A stretch of DNA of 64,000 nucleotides, taken from assembly GCF_023856365.1 (NCBI RefSeq), contig NW_026042440.1, positions 186,001 to 250,000 on the forward strand. The letters are read 5' to 3'. Shown here piece by piece: positions 1 to 15,840 of the stretch. How positions within the stretch are numbered: position 1 is the stretch's first letter; the number at the start of each line of letters is the position of its first letter. A program made the position numbers and the translations under genes. The stretch is from Brienomyrus brachyistius (Eukaryota > Chordata > Actinopteri > Osteoglossiformes > Mormyridae). The notes beneath the pieces are model-generated. The model saw only the letters and a list, made by a program, of their open reading frames with translations, had not been told where the DNA came from and did not search any database.

Positions 1-4288
<4,288 letters not shown>

Positions 4289-6207
4289 CCAATCAGATTG
4301 TCCGTCGCCTATCTGAACCAATCAGATTGTCCGTCGCCTATCTGAGCCAATCAGATTGTCCGTCGCCTATCTGAACCAATCAGATTGTCCGTCGCCTATC
4401 TGAACCAATCAGATTGTCCGTCGCCTATCTGAACCAATCAGATTGTCCGTCGCCTATCTGAACCAATCAGATTGTCCGTCGCCTATCTGAGCCAATCAGA
4501 TTGTCCGTCGCCTATCTGAGCCAATCAGATCGTCCGTCGCCTATCTGAGCCAATCAGATCGTCCGTCGCCTATCTGAGCCAATCAGATCGTCCGTCGCCT
4601 ATCTGAACCAATCAGATCGTCCGTCGCCTATCTGAGCCAATCAGATCGTCCGTCGCCTATCTGAGCCAATCAGATCGTCCGTCGCCTATCTGAGCCAATC
4701 AGATCGTCCGTCGCCTATCTGAGCCAATCAGATCGTCCGTCGCCTATCTGAGCCAATCAGATCGTCCGTCGCCTATCTGAACCAATCAGATCGTCCGTCG
4801 CCTATCTGAGCCAATCAGATTGTCCGTCGCCTATCTGAGCCAATCAGATTGTCCGTCGCCTATCTGAGCCAATCAGATTGTCCGTCGCCTATCTGAGCCA
4901 ATCAGATTGTCCGTCGCCTATCTGAACCAATCAGATTGTCCGTCGCCTATCTGAGCCAATCAGATTGTCCGTCGCCTATCTGAACCAATCAGATTGTCCG
5001 TCGCCTATCTGAACCAATCAGATTGTCCGTCGCCTATCTGAACCAATCAGATTGTCCGTCGCCTATCTGAGCCAATCAGATTGTCCGTCGCCTATCTGAG
5101 CCAATCAGATTGTCCGTCGCCTATCTGAGCCAATCAGATTGTCCGTCGCCTATCTGAGCCAATCAGATTGTCCGTCGCCTATCTGAGCCAATCAGATTGT
5201 CCGTCGCCTATCTGAGCCAATCAGATTGTCCGTCGCCTATCTGAGCCAATCAGATTGTCCGTCGCCTATCTGAGCCAATCAGATTGTCCGTCGCCTATCT
5301 GAGCCAATCAGATTGTCCGTCGCCTATCTGAGCCAATCAGATTGTCCGTCGCCTATCTGAGCCAATCAGATTGTCCGTCGCCTATCTGAGCCAATCAGAT
5401 TGTCCGTCGCCTATCTGAGCCAATCAGATTGTCCGTCGCCTATCTGAGCCAATCAGATTGTCCGTCGCCTATCTGAGCCAATCAGATTGTCCGTCGCCTA
5501 TCTGAGCCAATCAGATTGTCCGTCGCCTATCTGAGCCAATCAGATTGTCCGTCGCCTATCTGAGCCAATCAGATTGTCCGTCGCCTATCTGAGCCAATCA
5601 GATTGTCCGTCGCCTATCTGAGCCAATCAGATTGTCCGTCGCCTATCTGAGCCAATCAGATTGTCCGTCGCCTATCTGAGCCAATCAGATTGTCCGTCGC
5701 CTATCTGAGCCAATCAGATTGTCCGTCGCCTATCTGAGCCAATCAGATTGTCCGTCGCCTATCTGAGCCAATCAGATTGTCCGTCGCCTATCTGAGCCAA
5801 TCAGATTGTCCGTCGCCTATCTGAGCCAATCAGATTGTCCGTCGCCTATCTGAGCCAATCAGATTGTCCGTCGCCTATCTGAGCCAATCAGATTGTCCGT
5901 CGCCTATCTGAGCCAATCAGATTGTCCGTCGCCTATCTGAGCCAATCAGATTGTCCGTCGCCTATCTGAGCCAATCAGATTGTCCGTCGCCTATCTGAGC
6001 CAATCAGATTGTCCGTCGCCTATCTGAGCCAATCAGATTGTCCGTCGCCTATCTGAGCCAATCAGATTGTCCGTCGCCTATCTGAGCCAATCAGATTGTC
6101 CGTCGCCTATCTGAGCCAATCAGATTGTCCGTCGCCTATCTGAGCCAATCAGATTGTCCGTCGCCTATCTGAGCCAATCAGATTGTCCGTCGCCTATCTG
6201 AACCAAT
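4289..6207 (-). repeat. 29-bp satellite, inverted arm (about 66 units)
   Basis: The same 29-bp unit in the opposite orientation, starting abruptly at 4289 in mid-unit (ACAATCTG joined to CCAATCAG). Units near the centre alternate between GAACC and GAGCC forms. A block at about 4528-4800 carries the variant CAGATCGTCC, which occurs only once in the forward arm. The distal 1.1 kb is homogeneous GAGCC, and the last unit is GAACC. It ends against a T-rich segment and the remains of a gypsy LTR. Confidence 0.97.
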
Positions 6208-7455
6208 TTTTTGTGTTTGTGAAAACGGGTCTTTAATCGGGGAAACGGAGCGGGTAGAGCAGGACGGAACGCAGGCATTGACAAACTACAATGACGGACA
6301 GGGCAAACAGGTAAGACCAGGACTTAAAATAGGTCATGACTAATCAAAGTAATCGGGCAAAGCAGGAGACGATCAGGGAAGCACACGTGGGTAATCAGGG
6401 GGCGTGGCACACACGAGGAGCGGACAAGCCGGGCATATATGTATATCTATATAAAACCTCATTAATGAGGGACAGGGAACAGAACGGACAGACAGAACTG
6501 GCACAGGGGAAGGAGCCAGGACAAGACTTGACATAAGACAGGAAAGGCAGAGAAACAGATCAGAAAGGGGGACACGGAGGGAACAGGCAGGACAAAAGGA
6601 CCGGGAGTGAACGAAGGGAACATCGGGGAAAGAGGAGCAGAAGCCAGAGGGACGAGGGACAAAGAGAGGAGGGACAGAGACAGGAGGAACAAAGCGAGGG
6701 GGAGCAGAGGCAGGAGGGACAAAGACGGGAGGCCAGGGAGAGAAGGAGGGGGAACCAAGAGGAGCCCGAGGGAGACCCAGCGGGCGACGGGAGGCAGCCG
6801 GAAGGGCTGCAGGCGGCCGGGAGGCCGGAGCCGGAGGGGCCGAGGAGATGGGGTGAGGGACAGACGCAGGGACGAAGGAGGGAGTCGGAGGGGAGACCAG
6901 GGAAGGGGACGAAGGAGCTGGAAGGGACCCTGGCGAGGGCAAGGAGAGAGGGGGAGCCGCAGCAGACGGCGACGTCCTCCGACACGCCAGAGCGGGAGGA
7001 CCAGCAGGCGAATGAGGAGCCGCCGTCGGGGGGCCCGCAGGCAACCGATAAGACGCCGGAGGAGGGACCGAGGCAGGGCGACGAGGCCGCGGAGGGGGAC
7101 CCGCAGACGACAGCCGACCCGGAGGGCCAGGACCCGCAGGCGCCGACCAAGCCCTAGCGCCGGCGAGGGAGGGCGAGCCAGGGGGCTGGGCGGGTGGGAC
7201 CCCAGCCGTGCGTCTGTGTCCTCTCCCCTTATGGGACACAGACATAAGGACCCGTGGCCGGGGTCGGGCTCGTCGGGGTGAGGGTACCAGAGTCACAGGG
7301 GGAGAAGGGACTGGAGTGGGGCCAGGGACTGGAGCTGCAGGCTGCAGAGGGGGCGCCTGCCCGGGAGCTGCAGGCAGGGAAAGCGCCTCGGACGTGGGCG
7401 CGGTAGCTGCAGGCAGCGGAGACGGCTGCTCGGGCTCTGGGGCCGCAGGGGGCAC
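6208..7455 (-). mobile_element. Ty3/gypsy 3' fragment: proline-rich C-terminal coding tail plus part of LTR
   Basis: On the minus strand a long proline/alanine/serine-rich open frame (7455 down to 6373, 360 codons) ends with the peptide VCATPPDYPRVLP. The same ending occurs in the related fragment at 26576-27110. The stop lies in sequence shared with the complete solo LTR at 52890-53166 (GGGGGCGTGGCACACA, CACGTGGGTAATCAG), so this is the 3' coding end running into a 3' LTR. The outer end of the LTR (TGTCACGATCG form) is missing and the satellite abuts instead. The proline-rich part is much longer than in the 26.6-kb copy. No reverse transcriptase or integrase is seen. Frames on the opposite strand here are compositional shadows. 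Confidence 0.7.
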
Positions 7456-7481
7456 TTATTTTATTATATAAAATAAGTGTC
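7453..7481. repeat. Perfect short palindrome at the end of the gypsy fragment
   Basis: CACTTATTTTA and TAAAATAAGTG are exact reverse complements separated by a few bases. It marks the junction between the GC-rich gypsy fragment and AT-rich DNA. Confidence 0.7.
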
Positions 7482-7499
7482 ACACAACCGGGGTGACAT

Positions 7500-8142
7500 G
7501 CCTTGCCTGCTTGTGGGATGAGGAAGACTCAGGGACTGGAAATGGGATTAAAACTGAAGATGTGCTCATTCCTTTGTGTATTTACAAATTTTCCTTCCGT
7601 CAGACATGAGGAGTTTGCTGCTATATTTGGCACTAATAGAGATTCTGATGCTGCTATTTTTATTGTCTATTAGTTTGTTATTATTTACAAGTTCTGTTGT
7701 GTTTTTGCATTTTTCTCTTCTGGTTAATTAACTGCTGTCTGATTGCTGTGAAGTATGAGTGTGGTGAGTAAGACTCAGGGACTGGAAGTGGGATTACAAC
7801 TGAAGATAACATGCTTATTCCTTTTTGTATTGTTTACAAATTTCCTTCCGTCAAACATGAGGAGTTTGCTGCTATATTGTGCACTAACAGAGATTCTGAT
7901 GCTGCTATTTTTATTGTTTATAAATGTGTTATTGTTTCCAAGTTGAGTATTCAATAAATGCTAAATTGAGAAATTTTGTGTATCGTTTGTTATTATTAGT
8001 GTGATATTTTACCATGCAAATAGAGGGGAAAACGTCCAATTATCGGCCAAAAAAAATCAGCAGCATATATCGGCCATCGCCTGACCCTGACTCCTAAATA
8101 TCGGCATCGGCTATTGAAAAACCCATATCGGTCGACCTCTAG
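7500..8142. mobile_element. hAT-type transposon relic with internal tandem duplication
   Basis: A segment at about 7525-7690 (GACTCAGGGACTGGAAATGG ... TTGCTGCTATATTTGGCAC ...) is repeated at about 7765-7935 with several differences. After a poly-A signal (CAATAAATGC, about 7951) the sequence has repeated ATCGGCC motifs and ends in ATCGGTCGACCTCTAG at 8142, which resembles the end of a common vertebrate hAT family. The other end is not seen, so it is truncated. No transposase reading frame remains. Confidence 0.5.
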
Positions 8143-8180
8143 TAACAGTACATTCTGTCCAATTCATCCATCGAGTTAAG

Positions 8181-8447
8181 TCACACACCCACTTGAGGGG
8201 GCACTCCGGCAGACGTGAGGATGGGGATGTTCTTTCCGCTATAACATCCACTGCAGAAGTACATCTCGCTCCTGTTCACAGGGCTTACTTCAATGATGAA
8301 GCAGGGCTGGTTGTCTGGACAAGTGAAGTTGTCCTGCTGCTGGGTCTCGGTGCCGTTTTTCCACCTAAGCTTGAAGGTGGAAATGTGTTCCAACTTGGTC
8401 CCTGGGACTGCAGCATAGCCAAACATCGCGAGCAGCGTCGGCCACAC
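8181..8447 (-). CDS. Unidentified cysteine-containing ORF, possible exon
   Basis: Open frame of about 88 codons. It has an N-terminal hydrophobic stretch (WPTLLAMFGYAAVPG), then a polar region with two N-glycosylation motifs (NGT, NFT) and a third at NRS. The cysteine pattern is FTCPDNQPC and YFCSGC. The MYFC segment resembles the end of an Ig V domain, but no full Ig fold or J motif is present. The ATG nearest the frame start lies inside the hydrophobic stretch, and an in-frame stop lies shortly upstream, so it is either an exon or a relic. Family not recognised; an ERV envelope fragment is an alternative. Confidence 0.3.
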   Translation of the reverse strand: MWPTLLAMFGYAAVPGTKLEHISTFKLRWKNGTETQQQDNFTCPDNQPCFIIEVSPVNRSEMYFCSGCYSGKNIPILTSAGVPPQVGV

Positions 8448-8499
8448 CCACCACCAGAACCATCACACCGTCCTATACACATAAAGAAGAACTAAAACA

Positions 8500-10155
8500 T
8501 AGAGTGTTGTGACAATCTATGCGTTAATGTTTGGCAGCATAGGTGATTCGTTAAAATTATACCGAAGAATGGAAAATGTGATATTTAGAATATTTTTTGC
8601 CATTTAGTAGCTAATTTAAGCACTTACCCAATGCCTCAATTTGTTTTAGGTCAGTAATGTCTGAGCCAAAAGAATGAATGTATGAATTTAATACAATTCA
8701 CCCACTCCCACCCACACACAAATCTGAAATTCAATTTATTAAGACACTTCTTAAACATTAGTGCATTAACAAAAAAGGAAAATCTTAAGAGATTCAGTAG
8801 GATTTTCTATGTTAGACTTAAGTTAATAGTTCAATAGTTTTTATATATTTCAGTATACCAATTTGACTTTAATGTTGAAACAGATGCTAAAACATGGAAT
8901 AATTTCATAACTAGAGAAACATGTTATTCACAAACACTAGCAAAGGTAGCTTATAGTTAAACTTACTTAAGTCAGCAAGTCAGGCTACAGTGTGTAAGAA
9001 TTGTCGTAAACGATAATTTGTCTCAGTCTTACATGACAGAATAAGTAAACAGAAAATATAAAATGGCTGAAACAGCATCATTAACGCCAGCTACAGTAGA
9101 GGCGCAGAAAAGGTGTCATGACTGAAGTATTCCCAAACTTTGGAAGACCGCATGCGAGCCTTTTTTGCCGCGTGTTTCTCCAGAGGCTCCGGAGCTCCGC
9201 TGGTTGACGCAGCCAAGTTGGCTCATGTGCAGGGGGACAAGCGGCAAATTTCTTTTTTGCAGGGTGGTAGGTGATGTCTCATTAATATTTCTGAGAGAAG
9301 TGCTACATGATTGGCCAGTGCATGCCTTACAAAATGGTGCGGCACTGCATCCAAGCCTGCGGCACTCAGAGTCACAAATACAGTGGAAACCATTTGTAGT
9401 AATTACGTCTGTCTGGCTGATTTCCAACTAATTGATATTTGTATATTTATTACATGAATATAAGGTAATATAAGGTAATAGAAGAGGTATTTAATGGTTT
9501 TCCGTCTGAGGAATTTGCAAAAAACTGCAGTGCATGATGGGTCGGATCTAAAGGCTGCCTAACGTCCTCATCTGTAGGACGACTTACATCAAGACTAGGA
9601 AGGTGCATAATGTTCATGCCTGGTTGCGTTTGTTGGTCCAGAAAGTAATTCAATTTCGCCATGTAGGTTACGTTCTTAAAAACTGCTTGGAATATAGCCC
9701 GATTATATGCTGTGGGCCTTTTAATTTCTTTGTTTACCAGGTAGGCTACCTTCTTTAAACTGCGTTTTGTTAGACTACATATTTAGGGAGGTCTTTATAA
9801 ATTTATTGTAGTCTTTATAAATATGTACATAGTTTAGCCTAACCCAGCCACTTAAGGGAGCAAGCCAGCTCAACTAGGTGTCGGTCCCAAGCCCGGATTA
9901 ATGGGGAGGGTTGGCGTCAAGAAATAAAGAGACTGTATCTTCACTGCATGACTGATGTCAAAATGTGTGAAATATGTGGTTGTATAAATAAATTCATTAA
10001 AGTAGGTTAATGATTCTGTGCTGTCTAAATTGTATAGAAAATTTCTACATATAGCCAAACAAATCTCCTCCTGTTTGAAAAGGCATAGAAAAAGCAATTT
10101 AGCCACTAAAACTTTACAGTTTTTGTGAGGGACAGTCGAATTCTCTCGTTAAGTT
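8500..10155. other. Anonymous AT-rich DNA, no gene recognised
   Basis: Short open frames at 9165-9431 (+) and 9450-9662 (-) show no recognisable domain. No tRNA or other RNA genes seen. Confidence 0.4.
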
Positions 10156-10179
10156 TTTTGTGATCCTGCACCTACACTT

Positions 10180-10330
10180 TGCCGGCCCCAGGAGGATGGG
10201 CTCCCCCTTTGAGTTTGGTCCCTCCCAAGGTTTCTTCCTTCTTGGGAGTTTTTCCATGCTATCGGCGCCTATGGCTTACTCACTGGGGGCTTTGGGTGGG
10301 CATGATATAAAGCAAAGCATTTTCCCTTCC
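10180..10330 (+). repeat. Teleost interspersed repeat (GGATGGGCTCCCCCTTTGAG type)
   Basis: Contains GGATGGGCTCCCCCTTTGAG, then CCCAAGGTTTCTTCCTTCTT and a 'GGGAGTTTTTCC' block, a combination that recurs at 19232-19437 (+) and, reversed, at 63386-63580. These are copies of one dispersed family very common in fish genomes. Confidence 0.6.
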
Positions 10331-10542
10331 AGTTTCCTCCTCTGGTCCACATTGCAGGACCATCAGCCATCAGAAACAGCCCAGACAGTCTCCTTCAGCT
10401 TCTTTAGTGTCCTTGGAAGCCAAGGCAGTTTTAGATCTGAGAGGAGGTTTATCAGAAGGACACATATTACGTCGTTTGTCCTGAAATGTAACATGGGGAG
10501 GAAAAGTTAAGCGGTTTAGTCAGATTGGAGTCGTTTATTCAG

Positions 10543-10915
10543 CAGTGGCAGCGCCAGTGACTTAATGCTACAGGTGCTATAGGGGAGTGAGATTATTTAG
10601 AGCGGGTGCTTTAGCTTTTCAGCTTATGTAGATGCTGTATAGAAGCACACAGCACGATAAGCTACAGCATGGATAAAATATGATAAAATATGAAATTCTA
10701 ACGTCTAGCTCACAGAGCCTCTATGTGTACTTTGAAGAAAAAATACACTACAAGTATGCTATAAAAACCGCAAAAATGTCTTACACAATATACAGATTTT
10801 ACAGATAGTTAAAGAAAAAATGAAACCAATATTTTGGGGGTGCTGTGGGGGTACTATGGTCATTGGAGGAGGAGCTAGAGCCCCCCCCCCAAGCTTTTCC
10901 CTGGTGCTGCCACTG
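10543..10915. mobile_element. hAT-like MITE
   Basis: Begins CAGTGGCAGCGCCAG and ends with its imperfect complement (CTGGTGCTGCCACTG). It is flanked by TTATTCAG on the left and TTGTTCAG on the right, an 8-bp duplication with one mismatch as expected for hAT. No transposase is encoded in the 373 bp. Confidence 0.65.
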
Positions 10916-11064
10916 TTGTTCAGATTAAAAGTAACCTTGTCATTAATAAACAGTACTCTGATCAAATTTTTGCATGTACAAACACAATCAAAGTTTAACC
11001 ACATGTTTAGACACAATTCACACACCTGTTACATTTCCATAATGCTAAGACTCTCTACACTTAC

Positions 11065-12362
11065 TTCATCCACTTTCTTGTTTGGTACACAGTCAATTGA
11101 TGGATGTGTAAGATTATTACCAGACCGTCTGCTGCAAACTCTACAGTTAATGAATGGCTGCAAAAACACACAGACACACAAAAACAGTATTTAAAGAGTG
11201 GTGGGCAATAAATACAGTGAGAGAAGGTGTAGTAAAGATATATCTAAAGATTTAAGGCAGAGCTGCTGGACTGCAGGGTTTAATGACACAGAACAATTTT
11301 AGAGGAAAGAGCTTCCAAAGCAGGGTCACCTTAAGGCTATATTATACAAAGCAAGTTCATCTAAAAGTATGAACAACAAATCCCGTTTAACTGAACACTG
11401 CTCTGTATTAAAATACTGTCCTCCGATCAAGCTAAGTGGTCCTGTAGTTCACTATTTAAAGAGGTAAATTTAAAGGGTAATTCACACTGCGCATCTACCC
11501 TGCTCTGACCAGATTTAATTGCCCTTTCACCACAAAACACCACACTGCCATTTAAGGCTGATTTCAACTGCCTGGTAATCCAGCCTTTAAGCCTGTAAAC
11601 CTACTAAAATTTGAGAATAAGGTGATGGAACTGGCTGTTTGAGGCCACCTATCTATTTGTTACTTTATTGTTGGCTAACTTTCCTCCGCAGGGCATCAAA
11701 AAAGTTAACATGAACCTAAATTAATTTGCTAACTGATATGTCCAATGCTCACAGTCACAGTGACTCTTTACTTACCCTCTTGTCCATGAAAATACAGTCA
11801 GCCCGATGGTCTGTTGCAGTTGACTTTGGACATTTTGTTGCTCTCAAGAGAATCTCAATGTCAATGTATTCACTGCTGATCTAAATCACATAAACACGTT
11901 ATATACAAAATTGCCTACAACTGTTTTAAAGGCAATATAACAAACAATAATCACCCAAAAAATGGCAAACTGTCACAGACTTGACTGCAGCAGATTCAGA
12001 GAGAAACTGTGAGAAGGTAAAATTGACCAGGGCTGAGATATACAACCATCACTTTCATTGTGAAGAGACATTAAGCATCATATGCATTGAAATTAAAACA
12101 TCAAAATCAATGTGATTCTCATTAGTTCAGCTTGCAGATGATGAAAGTTTCACACTTTTGTAAACACTTTCTCAGCAGTTACCTTCGGACGGCCCTGGAT
12201 GTTATAGAAATTCATGTGCTGACGGGTTCCTTGATGAGCATTTTCGACTGCGAGTTTAATGGCCGTCTTGTAGAGTGCAGGGAGACTGTGGTAATCTTGC
12301 TGGGCCTCTGTGGAGATAAGCAGAGCTCCATAAGCCAAAACCAGAACCAGCAGGCGGGTCAT
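11065..12362 (-). CDS. Chemerin (RARRES2)-like secreted cystatin-fold protein, exons 1-3
   Basis: Minus strand. Exon 1 is 12362-12183 (60 codons, ATG start): signal peptide MTRLLVLVLAYGALLISTEA, then a helix-like LPALYKTAIKLAVENAHQ and HMNFYNIQGRPK. Exon 2 is 11880-11776 (35 codons) with RATKCPK and ADCIFMDKR. Exon 3 is 11157-11065 (31 codons) with PFINCRVCSRR and SIDCVPNKK. All introns are phase 0 with AG/GT borders (GTAACT, GTAAGT, GTAAGTG donors). The order of signal peptide, amphipathic helix, then KCxK, DC, NCxVC and DC cysteines matches fish chemerin, a chemoattractant and adipokine precursor. The last exon, holding the C-terminal activation peptide, was not identified between 10500 and 11060, so the gene is incomplete here or ends outside my recognition. 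Other cystatin-fold proteins are the alternative. Confidence 0.65.
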
Positions 12363-12689
12363 CTTCCTCTCAGCTTTGAAGGGAGAAGCAGGACTGAGGA
12401 CACTGATCTGTGGTCCCCTTATCCAGCACGTCCAGGGGCGTGTCCTTCACCCGAAACAAACAGACCTTTGAACAACATTGGAAAACTCTTCAGGATGAAT
12501 CGAGGCAGGTGGTCAAGTGGGTTTATTGTTATTTCAGCAATATACACAGTACACAGTGAAAGGAAACATTGTTCCTCCTGGACCACGGTGCAAGACAAAG
12601 AAGAAAAACAGAAACAACACAAGATGACACAAGTGCGGGCAAGATAGAACTATACAGAGTGAAAGGAGCACAAACAGAGGGAGAAAGTG

Positions 12690-13061
12690 CAAGATAAACA
12701 CAAGAGCAACAATACAATACTACAGGACAAGACAGCGCAGTCAAGAACACAGAGTGCAGCCAGAGCTAACCTGAATAGGGGCATCAAGGTTGCCAGGCAG
12801 GCAGAGAAACAGAAAATAGAGGTCTACTTCACATACAACAACCCACAGTGGGTGTGGCAGGGAATACAACACATTACAAACTTCAAAGGCAACAACACCG
12901 TCACTGTTAACAGCAACGCCCTTTTAGCAAAGGAGCTAAACAGCTTCTTTGCTCGTCTGGAGGAACACAGAGCAGACATAGCCACACTGCCCCCTCCCCC
13001 AATCTCCAGCACTCACAGACTCCCTCTGCAGGAACACCACGCGAGAAGGCACATTGCATCT
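12690..13061 (+). pseudogene. L2-type LINE fragment (pre-RT region)
   Basis: The frame encodes AARANLNRGIKVARQAEKQK, VWQGIQHITNFKG and LAKELNSFFARLEEH, a block that precedes the reverse transcriptase domain in fish L2-like LINEs. It stops near EHHARRHIASLGV where a CR1-type piece takes over. An L2-like fragment resumes at 13630. Confidence 0.6.
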
Positions 13062-13630
13062 CTAGGTGTGTGGAGTTTAAGACAAGGCAAGTGATGCTAC
13101 GATAATATAATTCCTTGGTAAGACCCCACCTAGAATATTGTGTGCGGGTTTGGTTACCATACCTTAAGAAGGACATTGCTGCCTTGGAAAAGGTGCAACG
13201 TAGGGCAACGAGAATGATTCCTGGTCTTAGAGGAATGTCTAATGAGGAGAGGTTAGCTGAGCTGAATCTGTTTAGCCTCGAGCAAAGGAGACTAAGGGGG
13301 GACATAATCCAGGTGTTTAAGATTCTAACAGGTCTGGATGCTGTTCAGCCAAATGGCTATTTCAATGTTAGTTTAAATACCAGAACTCGTGGCCATAAGT
13401 GGAAATTAGCTGGAGAACATTTTAAAACGAATTTGATGAAGCATTTCTGTACACAGCGTGTAGTTAGAGTATGGAATAGTCTTCCTGTTATTGTAACACA
13501 AGCTAAAACCCTGGGTTCTTTTAAATCAGAGCTAGATAAGATTTTTGAGCTATTAGCTAAGTTCTCCTCAAAGGAGCTTGATGGGCCGAATGGCCTCCTC
13601 TCATTTGTAAATCTCTTTGGTTCTTATGAG
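13062..13630 (+). mobile_element. CR1/Rex1-type LINE, 3' end of reverse transcriptase ORF
   Basis: Encodes VRPHLEYCVRVWLPYLKKDI, ALEKVQRRATRMIPGL, EERLAELNLFSLEQRRLRGD and KILTGLDAVQPNGYF, the conserved C-terminal RT-associated segment of CR1-type LINEs. The frame is intact to about 13610 and the end has TTCTTATG, the short tail repeat of this family. Close relatives lie at 17707-17815 (fragment), 24961-25940 (-) and 63020-63360 (+). Confidence 0.8.
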
Positions 13631-13745
13631 TCAGCTTACAGAGATGAGGTCCAGAAACTGATAGGTTGGAGTTCAGCAAACAATTTGGCACTAAACAGCA
13701 CAAAGACAAAGGAATCACTGACTTCAGGAAGGATGGAGGCGACAC
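13630..13745 (+). pseudogene. L2-type LINE fragment (downstream of RT active site)
   Basis: Encodes ESAYRDEVQKLIGWSSANNL and ALNSTKTKE, the segment that follows the FADD active site in L2/Rex-like LINEs. It is probably the continuation of the 12690-13061 fragment beyond a CR1 insertion, with the active-site region itself lost. Confidence 0.55.
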
Positions 13746-13899
13746 TGGCCTGCCTAGATGGATGGATGGATGTTTTTATTGACATTGTAAGTACAATGAG
13801 ATTTAGTTTGGAACGCGCCAGCAGCTACACAGTATATTTACAATTATATAGATTGTGAGGCATAAAATAAGGTGTGAGTAATATAACATAACGACATAA

Positions 13900-14840
13900 T
13901 ATAAGTAATCATTAATTAATCATTACAGATGGTATGAGGTGTGAACCGCTAGGCTGCTATGGCATGTTTGGTATCAAACCGATGGAAAATCACTCCAGTT
14001 TCCAAATCTGGTCAGTGGTTACCACGAAAGTGAATATATCAAAAGTTACACCAGCCTAACGAAAATCATCAATACAAGGGAAATCACTCTGGTCATAAAT
14101 CTCAAAAGGACTGATACAGACCCCCTTCCGAAAGCCCGCCAAATGGATGGTCAGCCATTGGTCCAGGAGTCGAATTCCTGGTCACTCCTATTCACGAACT
14201 TTACACTATAAAACCTGGCACCTCAGAACAAAGCCAGGAGAGGAGAAACAGAAGGGAGGAGAAAACAAAAGACCATCAGCACGAAGAGAGGCAGAGAACA
14301 TCAGCCCAAGAGAAGAGAAGCCCACAAGAAGCCCTCCTGAAGCCTATCAGTGAAGACCCAGCTGGACAGAGAACTGCAACCAAGCCCAAGCTTCACCAGG
14401 AGAGGGAATCAGAGGGGCTCCACTCCAACAACCGCTGCAAACACCGCGCCTCCCTGAGTGCCATCACCCATCAGCTCATCAGCCTCCGCAACCAACTGCC
14501 AAGACCCCCCCCCCCCACTCTGCAACCAAGTAAACAAACTTCCTTTCATTTATAACAACCTAAACTCCTATTCACCTGCTATATTACTTTAGGACAGTAT
14601 TTCCACAAATTGCTTGCTTTGCAGAACAGTATTTTCCCTTTTAAGGTTACTCATTTTAAATCTGGTCATTGCATTTTCATGATTACATTGTTTGTGTCCA
14701 CTCCGTTATTTCGTGTTTATTGTTTGTTAGGTGTAATGTCTGTCTTATGTTAGTTATAGGAATAAATGCATGTCTTTTACACAACTTCAGCCTCCGTTCA
14801 TTGAGTGCTCACAAGAATCCCTGCCTGTGCGATCTACGCT
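13900..14840 (+). other. LTR-like promoter and poly-A region, unclassified repeat
   Basis: Contains a TATA-like ACACTATAAAACCTGG (about 14206-14221) and, downstream, GGAATAAATGC (about 14759), as in an LTR or a retroelement end. Part of it (14655-14758) recurs at 17812-17907. No terminal TG/CA pair or target duplication could be assigned and no coding domain is seen. The class is inference. Confidence 0.3.
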
Positions 14841-15840
14841 CTGAAACCTCAAATTCGCCTGAAATATCGCGAGACTCTCTCTCATTGGCCGTGAGGGGAG
14901 CTTCGCTACCGATCGTTTACATTACCTGGTGACGCAGCTCGTTGGACAAGCCTTCTATTCTAACCCAGGTTATTACGTGATACTGGTTATTAATGAGTTC
15001 CATTTAAGTCACACATTAACAGACTCACGGTGTTTCGCAATTGAGTTTGAGCCGACCATTCAGCATAAAAATTGGTTAATAATCACAAGGCACAAGGTTT
15101 AAACTTATTCTGAGCACACAATTTAAACTTTTTATGACCGAACGTGCAGTGAAGAAGCGCTACTGTGAACTGGTTGCAAAAGTCGCACTCATGGCAATCT
15201 GAAGGCATTTAAGCGGGATCATATGGGCTTATTATAGTTATTTTTATTTCTATTATTAGTAGTTATATTATTTTGTTTTATTTTCGGTGATTTCATTGTA
15301 GTTCTTTCGTATTAAACTGCAGTAAACTTTAACCCTATGTCTGACGAGATTCTCAGATGTAGCGCTTTGTTTCCAGGTTCAATTCGGACGAGTGTCTCCG
15401 TTTCTATATATCCTGGGAGAGATCTCTCTATTAGCGAACGGGAATACTTGTTATGAGGTTCTAACCTAAATTATGTTGCGCTTGGACATAAGACCGATAG
15501 CTTAGTTACCTATCAGGATCATACTCGTATGTGTGTGCCTGCTTTAGACAAAGCAAGTTTAACACAACTTTGCGCTGTGAGCCAAGTGTGTGTCATTTAG
15601 AAATTGGGAGTCTCCTGTGCTTGAGACCCACCGTGGTTAAGCACCATTTGCGACGAGATATAGTGCACTCACAATTTAAATCTGTCGCCGTAACGCGTGC
15701 GCCGTCTCGCTTCAGTAATTGTTTTAAGGGGTTTTATACTGTGCAAGGCACAGAAGAAGGCCACAAGCAGCATGCGCATGCATTAAATGTGTGTGTCACT
15801 CATCTAGCGTCGGCAACCGCCTAGCTATATCTTTGGTTAC
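14840..15840. other. Anonymous DNA, no gene recognised
   Basis: AT-rich non-coding sequence; a short open frame at 15531-15824 shows no recognisable domain. Confidence 0.4.

Noticed and set aside
6607..7281. Arg-rich 224-codon plus-strand protein
   Set aside because: It is the complement of the proline-rich gypsy coding tail; the composition comes from GC-rich repeats and the minus frame is shared with the 26.6-kb copy.
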